A stretch of DNA of 64,000 nt from an uncultured Verrucomicrobiae bacterium (GTDB lineage Bacteria; Verrucomicrobiota; Verrucomicrobiia; Limisphaerales; AAA164-E04): positions 1 to 64,000 of the forward strand of contig CALSPN010000021.1 in assembly GCA_943788245.1 (NCBI GenBank), given 5' to 3'. The notes under the pieces were generated by a model. That model had not been told where the DNA came from. It did no database searches and saw nothing but the letters and a program-made list of their open reading frames with translations. Positions 55,103 to 64,000 of the stretch are shown here, piece by piece. Positions within the stretch are counted from its first letter, which is position 1; each line of letters starts with the position of its first letter. The position numbers and the translations under genes are program-made.

Positions 55103-56311
55103 TTGCAGCAACAAAATACCATGAAACGTTATTTAACCGACAGCGCTTGCGCATCATTAGCCTTCTTTTGTTCCTTGTTATTTTACTGGCCCCTGTTCGC
55201 AGCTGATGACTCGATAGATTCGGCACGTATCCTGATGAAGGCAGGGGATAATGCCGCCCAGATTCGTTCAGCAATCAAGAAGGTGCCCTCCGAGTATCGC
55301 GAAGGTTTGAGTTTTCTGCTGAATTACATGCCAGAGCGTGATTTGCAGCAGCTTTCATCCGATTATCTGTTGGGAAATGTTCAATACGCTTACAAAGCAT
55401 GGGAAGAATCCCCCTGGAAGGATCAGATTTCCAAAGACTTGTTTTTCAATAATATTCTTCCGTATGTGAGCATTAATGAAAGGCGTGATAATTGGAGACA
55501 GTCTTTCTATGAAAAATTTAAACCCTTGATTGAAGGGATTGATTCACCGGGACTTGCAGCAGCCACTCTTAACCAGAAAATATTCCCACTCCTGAAAGTA
55601 AAATATTCGACCAAGCGAAAAAAGGCGGACCAGAGTCCTTTCGAATCAATGGAATCTGGCTTAGCCTCTTGCACAGGGCTCTCCATCATGCTCATTGACG
55701 CCTGCAGAGCTGTGGGGATTCCCGCCAGATTTGTGGGGACGCCTTTGTGGTCTGATGGAAGTGGAAATCATTCCTGGGTTGAGGTCTATGATCAGGGCTG
55801 GCATTTCACCGGGGCTGCGGAACCTGCAGGTGATGCCCTGGACAAGGCATGGTTTATAGGACGTGCAGCCAAGGCGCAACGAGACAGTCAGCCTCATGCG
55901 ATTTATGCGGTTTCATTTCGTCACACGCCCCAACCATTTCCCATGGTATGGAAACGAGGTGCTGATTATGTGCACTCGGTGAACGTGACGGATCGTTACA
56001 CCCAGTTGGGGCAATCGTTGCCTCCAGGTCACGTTAACCTGATGTTTCGCATCTTCGATGGCGGATCGGGTGATCGATGTTCTGCTCCTTTGACAATTAA
56101 GCAATCAGACGGGGATGTTATTTTCCAAGGTAAATCAAAAGACGAACGCTTTGATGCGAACGATCACCTGACGGTTGCAGTTCCAGAGGGAGAAACTTTT
56201 CACCTTAGTATCCCCTCCAAATCAGGGATGCCCCTTACCAGAATCATCAAGGCAGAATCAGGCGGTCAGTTGATTGAACTTGAGTTGCCTTCTGGAAAAG
56301 ATTCCAGATAA
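55103..56311 (+). CDS. Transglutaminase-like domain protein, secreted
   Basis: GLASCTGLSIMLIDACRAVGIPARFVGTPLWSDGSGNHSWVEVYDQGWHFTGAAEP (C-H-D core). Confidence 0.87.
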   Translation: MQQQNTMKRYLTDSACASLAFFCSLLFYWPLFAADDSIDSARILMKAGDNAAQIRSAIKKVPSEYREGLSFLLNYMPERDLQQLSSDYLLGNVQYAYKAWEESPWKDQISKDLFFNNILPYVSINERRDNWRQSFYEKFKPLIEGIDSPGLAAATLNQKIFPLLKVKYSTKRKKADQSPFESMESGLASCTGLSIMLIDACRAVGIPARFVGTPLWSDGSGNHSWVEVYDQGWHFTGAAEPAGDALDKAWFIGRAAKAQRDSQPHAIYAVSFRHTPQPFPMVWKRGADYVHSVNVTDRYTQLGQSLPPGHVNLMFRIFDGGSGDRCSAPLTIKQSDGDVIFQGKSKDERFDANDHLTVAVPEGETFHLSIPSKSGMPLTRIIKAESGGQLIELELPSGKDSR

Positions 56312-56321
56312 CGCGATAGTC

Positions 56322-57585
56322 ATGAATATTTATCCTCAACAAGGACGGCTGACGCCTTTTTTCTTTTGCTGCGTGCTTCAGCTTTGCATTGGTTTCAAAT
56401 CCATTGCTCAATCTCCTGATATCCTCAGATCAAGAGAGGTAGTGACTGAATTGGCTGCATTGCTTGAATCGACTCATTTGTCCACTGCATTGACTGAGCT
56501 ATCCTTTGCTTCCACGCCTCTCACCAAGTCGGACAGCCTTAGAGCTGGTGAATTGCTGGTAAGATCTTTCAAGGCTCAGTTAAAGATTGAGAGAGCTTCT
56601 GAAATGGCAGCTCAAACGCTCAAACACGATGGGTTCGAATTGCCCTTTTTTACAAAGATATGCGGCGATAAACCTGAAGGCGGGCGGAGTCTTTATATTT
56701 CCATGCATGGTGGAGGTGGGGCACCTCCCAAAGTCAATGACCGCCAATGGGAGAACCAAAAAAAAACTCTATTTATTGGATGAAGGTGTTTATGTGGCAC
56801 CTCGAGCACCAACGGATACCTGGAATCTCTGGCATCAAGGACATATTGATCCTCTGTTTGAGCGTTTGATTCAAAATATGGTGGTGTTTCACGACGTGAA
56901 CCCTGATCGGGTTTTCCTGATGGGCTACTCTGCTGGTGGTGATGGTGTTTATCAATTAGCTCCTCGCATGGCTGACTATTTTGCTGCGGCGGCAATGATG
57001 GCTGGGCACCCCAATGAAACGGTTCCCGACGGTTTAAGGAATTTGCCTTTCTCTCTTTTCATGGGAGGTAAAGATACTGCCTATAAACGCAATCAAATCG
57101 CTTCAGAATGGAAAGAAAAACTGAGGCAATTACAAATCAAAGATTCCGAAGGATATCCTCACTGGGTAAAGATTTTTCCTGATCACGGTCATTGGATGCA
57201 AAAGGAAGACGCTGCTGCCATTCCGTGGATGCATCAATTTACGCGTAACAAATATCCAGACCGTGTCGTCTGGAAGCAGGATGATGTCTTGCATAACCGT
57301 TTCTATTGGTTGCGTTTGTCAACAGGGGATGCAAAGGCCCGATCTTTGAATATTGTCTCAATGAAAGGCCAGATTATTGAAGTCGAAACCGTAGAAGCTG
57401 AAAAGATGACGATCCTTCTCAATGATATGATGTTGAATCTGGACCAACCTCTATCGGTTGTTGCAAATGGTAAAACGCTTTTCAAAGGGCGTCCTGACCG
57501 CACGGTTGCTAACTTGATCACATCTCTACTGGAACGGGGTGACCCCGGATATTTGTTTAGCAGTAAAATCGATTTGAATTTTTAG
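56322..57585 (+). CDS. Alpha/beta hydrolase (PHB-depolymerase/esterase-like), secreted; frame-disrupted at A9 run
   Basis: RSLYISMHGGGGAPPKVNDRQWENQK | LYLLDEGVYVAPRAPTDTWNLWHQ..RVFLMGYSAGGDGVYQLAPRMADYF. Confidence 0.82.
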
Positions 57586-58083
57586 ACACGGGTCAATTTT
57601 TGATCGAATGCCATGAATAATTGGCTGAGCACGATTATTTACTGAAGCGTGTATTTGCTGCTGAACTAACAGCTACACCCCGCGCTTCATTCTCAATTTG
57701 AATTTCTACCAGATTCTCGATAAGTCGTTGAGAAGTAAACGTCTACGCGTGATGCGATATGAAAGATGAAACGCGACCTGCCGATACTTATTTTCAATGA
57801 CAGAAAACTTGTTGAAGACCGTGTCGATATCTCACCCTCTATTCCAAATCACGCAGTAAAATAATTCACGCATTGATCCGGTAGAGCCCATCTCGACCGA
57901 GTCGCGCTGTCCTGATAATTTGCGTGCATAAAAGGAGTAGTTTCTTTATCGGCCAGCACAGGCCACAGTGCTGAGTTAGGAAGATTCTTTTTCTCTCATC
58001 ATGGATCCCAACAAAGCATGCATGTGCAGAGGGTAAGTTCCCTCAGGTTTAATCTTGCTCATGACACAAATACCGATGACAAA

Positions 58084-58107
58084 AAAGCGCGGAGTAATCC
58101 GCGCTTT
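58084..58107 (-). terminator. Rho-independent terminator for the LRR gene
   Basis: AAAGCGCGGA / TCCGCGCTTT stem; T-rich tail on the minus strand; about 30 bp after the minus-strand stop. Confidence 0.8.
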
Positions 58108-58135
58108 GGTTTAAATTTGCTCTGTATACGGAGAA

Positions 58136-59131
58136 TTAATATTGAACTCGAACGCCGTATTCCTTGAGTTTTTCAACCTGACTCTTTCGAATACGGTTGC
58201 CCTTGAGATAGGCCTTCAGGAAAGGTGCAAATCGTTTTTCACCTTCAGAATCGACACGGGTCATGGTGATCAACGGGCTGATGTCCTGCACTTTATTGTA
58301 TTCAAGAAACAGAAAATTCAAGTTGTTCAATCCATCCAGAGGAACCAGGTCGTAGATGTCATTACCATCCAGCGAAAGCGAGCTAAGCCACTTCAAATTA
58401 TTGATGCCTTCAATGGATTCAACTTGATTTACGCTGAGGTGAAGAGACGAAAGCTTCGGCAGATCCAGGATAGGGTAAATATATTCAATCCGGTTGTATC
58501 CAAGATAAAGAGCCGACATGTTTTTCAATCCTGACAGAGGGCTCAGATCATTGACTTTGTTATGAGACATTTCAATATACTGGAGTGCAGGGGTTTTTGC
58601 CAGAGCGGATATATTTGAAATATCATTGTTGGATAGATCCAGTGATTGCAAGCGTTTGAGTCCGGCTAATTGAGAAATATCCGTGATCTGATTACCTGCA
58701 AGATCAAGAAGTGCCAGACTCTTGCAATGCTCAAGTCCTGTCAGGTCGCGGATGTTCTTACCTCTTCCCTTGATCGTTGAGACATCGATCAAATCTTCAA
58801 TTGTGATTGGCTCATCCGTATTTCTTTTTTCATAAACGGAATGGCGTACTACCTCCTCAAGATTCTTGTCCTTGAATGCAGAAACCGCCGGGGTCTTTTC
58901 TTCTTTTGCTTCAGCCTCACTGTCTTGAGCATGAGACCAAGTCATTGGCGCCACGGCAACCAGAAGTGTCATCAACCATGAATTTAAACGTTTGGACGTC
59001 ATATTTGCTGTATCTATATGTTTGGAAACTTCTTGCATTAAAACCGGAAGAGCTGTCGATACGCAATCCAAATCCGTGGAAAAAATATCAAAGAATTTAT
59101 AAAAACAGTTCCATGAAGGCTGCCTCTGCAT
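58136..59131 (-). CDS. Leucine-rich repeat (SDS22/internalin-type) secreted protein
   Basis: Repeated L..L..L.L..N.I.DI..L motifs, e.g. LKRLQSLDLSNNDISNISALAKTPALQYIEMSHNKVNDLSPLSGL. Confidence 0.9.
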   Translation of the reverse strand: MQRQPSWNCFYKFFDIFSTDLDCVSTALPVLMQEVSKHIDTANMTSKRLNSWLMTLLVAVAPMTWSHAQDSEAEAKEEKTPAVSAFKDKNLEEVVRHSVYEKRNTDEPITIEDLIDVSTIKGRGKNIRDLTGLEHCKSLALLDLAGNQITDISQLAGLKRLQSLDLSNNDISNISALAKTPALQYIEMSHNKVNDLSPLSGLKNMSALYLGYNRIEYIYPILDLPKLSSLHLSVNQVESIEGINNLKWLSSLSLDGNDIYDLVPLDGLNNLNFLFLEYNKVQDISPLITMTRVDSEGEKRFAPFLKAYLKGNRIRKSQVEKLKEYGVRVQY

Positions 59132-59451
59132 CCCTTTTATATCTCGCTTGGCAAATGGAGTTGGGTTTTTAGAAATGCCCCTCTTTCCAATTAAAATTAA
59201 TCCTTAACAATCTTCATGAAACAAATGTCATCAAAGAAATGGATGGTAGCTTTACACCATGTTGGATGACCAAGATGGAATGTTCATCCCGATGAATCAG
59301 CCCAGGGGAAGTTCACAGAATAAGCGGCTTTCAGGTCGAGGAGGAAACAAGGCGCCTGATTTTCCATCCAATCCAGTAGTCAAGGAGCCTTTCAACCGAA
59401 AGGCCCATTAAACTCAGGGGCTATTGATTCTCCCGGCGTGGGGCTCATTTT

Positions 59452-60047
59452 CTATGCAGGAGAAGATACTACCTTTTCTGGTGGATACCAATGGAGTGCC
59501 TTGGGTGTTGCTTCGCAGTAATACACACAAAGTCCGCACCCCACGCAGGCTTCTTCATCGAGGGAAGGAAAATTGTCCTTCATCTTGATAGCCTGAACAT
59601 CCGATGGGCAATACATCACGCAGGTGTCGCAAAAAATACCATCGGTATTGAGGCATGCGTCCTGCTCTAGCCAGACTTTACCTATGGCTTTGACTTTTCC
59701 GCTGTCTGGCATGCTCAAGGCATCTGAAGGGCAGGCATGGATACAATCCATGGTTGAACACCAATGACAGGGGTTCTGGTTTAATTTTAAAACAGGAGTC
59801 CCCTCCGCATCACCAGTTAAAGGGCCCTGTTATTTGAATGATGTCAAAAGGACAAGCGTTCATGCAGGCATGACAGCGCGTGCAGGTTTCGAGAAATAAT
59901 GATTCATCCTCCAGAGCGCCCGGTGGCCTGACAAATGTATTCGGCTGTACTCCTTTTTTAAGTTCCTTTGAAGCCTCTCCCCATGCCGTCGCCAAGTCCC
60001 TGACTCGAAGGCGAAACAGATTACGTCTGGAAAAATTTGTCGCTCAT
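59452..60047 (-). CDS. NapF/MauM-type 4Fe-4S ferredoxin (frame-disrupted)
   Basis: MSDKFF | SRRNLFRLRVRDLATAWG..CTRCHACMNACPFDII..MDCIHACPSDALSMPDSG..CDTCVMYCPSDVQAI..CVGCGLCVYYCEATPKAL. Confidence 0.8.
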
Positions 60048-60366
60048 GGTTCCATTGAGACCGGTCACCTTTCATCGATTGACTGGCAACCGACCATAGA
60101 GCGCAGTCGTGCTCTATGGAAAGCTTCAAAATCTGAGGATGCATTCACAAGGTAACGATTTGTAGGTCACCTAAGCTGGGGTAGGGACAAGTCGATCACG
60201 GTCTTGCCTCATTCCGAGAGCATGCGTGCCATGTCCGGATACGTCCAATGAATGCACTAACAATAGCGTGGAGGATGGCCTTTGTTTTTTAGTTGTGGGT
60301 CCGTCCTTTTATTCAAAGCATGCGATTCTTGCTATACGGATGCGGCTTTGTTTATAAACTACCCTT

Positions 60367-61684
<1,318 letters not shown>

Positions 61685-61738
61685 TTTGTTCCTAGCCCTG
61701 TTGCCCATCTTTTTCAGTTTCACTCACACAATTTCATC

Positions 61739-63185
61739 ATGACAATCATGCAAGTTAGTGGGGAATGTTTTCCCTATTCGAAAACGGGAGGACTTGCCGA
61801 CATGGTGGGTGCACTTTCAAAAGCCCTGGCAGTGGAGAGGAACTCAGGTTCAGGTCGTGACGCCGTTGTACCGCGGCATAGCCAGGAAATTCAAGGAAAT
61901 CCAGCCTATGGATTGGGCTCTTGACCTGGAAATGGGGACAAGGTGGTTTCCGGCAAATTATATACATTAAATCCGCAACCAAATCTCACCATTTACTTTA
62001 TCGAACAACCCGATTACTTCGATCGTCCGGGGATTTATGGTGAAAAGAGTGAGGATTATGAAGATAATTCAGAGCGTTTTCTGTTTTTTTCCAAAGCTGC
62101 AACCAACCTTGCACGTTACCTGACTGATGCACCCGATATCGTCCACGCTCATGACTGGCAGGCAGGAATGGTCCCAGCGATGATTCAACATCAGCATATG
62201 CGTGGAGGCTGGTATCCAGCCCCAACAACATGCTTTACTATTCATAATTTGGCTTATCAGGGGAATTTCCCCTCAGATTCATTCAGTTATACCAATCTTC
62301 CCAGCGATTATTTTGGGCCTCATGGAGTGGAGTTTTACAAACAAGTGAGCTTCCTCAAGTCAGGTTTGATTTTTGCAGATCAATTGACAACGGTCAGCCC
62401 AAAATATGCGAAGGAAATATTAACAGAAGAATTTGCCTGTGGCATGGGAGGCGTACTCAATGCTCGTGCAGAGAGTCTTTGCGGTATATTAAATGGAGTG
62501 GACTACGAGGATTGGAACACCCTTCAGAATCCGAATCTGGATGCTACTTACACGGTGGGTAAAATGGACGGAAAAGCGCTGCAAAAGAAAAAATCTGCAG
62601 ACCATGTTGGGGCTTCCCTGTGAACCGAACGTACCCTTGCTGGGATTGGTGGGGCGATTGGTTGATCAAAAAGGGATGGACCTTCTCTTGCCAGCGCTTC
62701 ATGCAACATTGGATCGCCGTTTCCAATTCGTGCTGCTCGGAAGTGGAATGCCATTTTATCAGGAAGGGTTCAAACGGCTTGCAAGGGACTATCCTGATCA
62801 GGTGGCAGTGACTATTGGATATGATAATTCTCTGGCTCACAAAATAGAGGCCGCCTCCGATTTCTTTGTGATGCCTTCCAAATTCGAGCCTTGTGGATTA
62901 AACCAACTCTACAGCTTGAAATATGGAAGTGTCCCCATTGTTCGAGCTGTTGGTGGCTTGGATGATTCGATTATCGGATTGAGCGAATCCGCTAATGTCG
63001 CAACAGGGATCAAATTCAATGATTATGCAGTCACTGCCTTGGAAGCTGCTCTCAACGAAGCTTTTGATCTTTTTGAGGATCAGGAAAGTTACAAAAAAAT
63101 CCGCAAGAATGGCATGCTCAAGGACTTCTCATGGGAACGTACTTCTCTTGAATACCTGGATCTCTACGACAGCTTGTTACAGTAG
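61739..63185 (+). CDS. glgA: Glycogen (starch) synthase, GT5 (frame-disrupted)
   Basis: SGECFPYSKTGGLADMVGALSKAL, DIVHAHDWQAGMVPAM, FTIHNLAYQGNFP, LLGLVGRLVDQKGMDLLLPAL, MPSKFEPCGLNQLYSLKYGSVPIVRAVGGLDDSI. Confidence 0.92.
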
Positions 63186-63242
63186 CGTGAAGTTCTTGGT
63201 TCAGGGGGTGATTGAAACTGCAGTAACCATTTATGATGACCT

Positions 63243-63839
63243 TCAGTTATCAACCGAGGGTGCTTCCTGAGGTTTCGAAGGTGCAATGCCTGATTGTGGA
63301 TCACTGAGTTTTGAAGAAGACGATGCAGGAACATTTTCTCGTTTCCAATCTTTGTTCTGGTTTGGATTCCCTCGTTTTTGACGGAAAATCCCGCCTTTAG
63401 AAGAGTCCCGATGACCTTCACCCCTCCCTGGGCCATTGCCAAATCCCCGCCTTGACCCTCCTGGTCCCTGATTCCGGCGGTTTTTCATTAATGCTTCAAA
63501 TTGAGTCGCCTGTTGTTCGGTCAGATGCCCTTTGATTTCCGAGTTTACCTGAGAGAACTCTTCGGCAATTTTTGGATGCATCTTTTGCATCAAGGCGTCC
63601 ATACGTTGCTGACTGCTCCTGAGTATCTGAGTGATATTGGTCTTTTGTGTGTCGGTAAGGTCGAGTCTGCTTCCAAAGCGTTGAATGAAATCATTCATCC
63701 TTGGTCCGCGTGGCATCGGATCTCTTCGAGTTTGTGGGCGGTCCTTGGTGGGTCTCAGATCATTTAAAAACGTTCCGGTGATCAGCCCTGCGGTGTAGAT
63801 GACCAGAGTTGCGATGATGATTTTCCAGGAACTTACCAT
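63243..63839 (-). CDS. Spy/CpxP-like (periplasmic heavy-metal-sensor-like) protein with low-complexity basic C-terminus
   Basis: TM anchor, LDLTDTQKTNITQILRSSQQRMDALMQKMHPKIAEEFSQVNSEIKGHLTEQQATQFEALM. Confidence 0.6.
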   Translation of the reverse strand: MVSSWKIIIATLVIYTAGLITGTFLNDLRPTKDRPQTRRDPMPRGPRMNDFIQRFGSRLDLTDTQKTNITQILRSSQQRMDALMQKMHPKIAEEFSQVNSEIKGHLTEQQATQFEALMKNRRNQGPGGSRRGFGNGPGRGEGHRDSSKGGIFRQKRGNPNQNKDWKRENVPASSSSKLSDPQSGIAPSKPQEAPSVDN

Positions 63840-64000
63840 GATTCCTCCAACGCCTGGAATGGCTGGGTCATCGTATACTGGAGTTCAGAAGCCAGTGCAT
63901 CAGAGGATGCGTTGGCGTCTGTTGTAGTGGAAAGAGTTGCCCAGGTAGTGATGAGGAGCATTACTGCGACACATGGGACAGCTGCTTTCCATAGTCCAAG
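63833..64000 (-). CDS. C-terminus of an upstream hypothetical membrane protein (truncated by window edge), overlapping the next start
   Basis: Minus frame LGLWKAAVPCVAVMLLITTWATLSTTTDANASSDALASELQYTMTQPFQALEESW*, overlapping the ATG at 63839. Confidence 0.5.
   Translation of the reverse strand, partial: LGLWKAAVPCVAVMLLITTWATLSTTTDANASSDALASELQYTMTQPFQALEESW

Noticed and set aside
57976-58062. 28-aa minus-strand ORF MSKIKPEGTYPLHMHALLGSMMREKESS
   Set aside because: Too short, no family recognised, no RBS evidence.

Overview
64 kb bacterial chromosomal window, probably Verrucomicrobiota. That lineage is inferred from DUF1800/DUF1501 and sulfatase gene content, H-X9-DG-type prepilins and FecR proteins; no marker search was run. 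Most of it is ordinary chromosome: an argJ-argB-argD-argF run, recQ, leuS, leuD, a Prc-type protease, accB/accC, a primary sigma factor, serA, trmL, serS, glgA, and many secreted or periplasmic proteins (DUF1800, DUF1501, S8 peptidase, PQQ-repeat protein, amidohydrolases, sulfatases, LRR, LamG). I recognised no CRISPR array, rRNA, tRNA, prophage or IS element by eye. A pervasive feature is single-base frame disruption. glcD-like, LamG/C25-like, sulfatase, thiE, accC, accB, the sigma factor, larA-like, YkgJ, PpiC, hydrolase, ferredoxin, serS and glgA are all split across frames. Several breaks fall at short homopolymers, and removing or adding one base restores canonical motifs, so I read these mainly as consensus errors rather than pseudogenes. 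Two genes look truly truncated or internally deleted: a citrate-synthase N-terminus and an Asp/Asn beta-hydroxylase. The most interesting biological candidates are: (1) a cysteine-desulfurase-fold protein with Arg at the PLP-lysine position; (2) three amidohydrolase modules in tandem, two of which lack the HxH metal motif; (3) a prenyltransferase-beta-like protein without an obvious zinc triad, next to a LarA-like gene; (4) a DUF1800 protein carrying two related jelly-roll-like inserts. I found no clear new multi-gene defence or mobile system.
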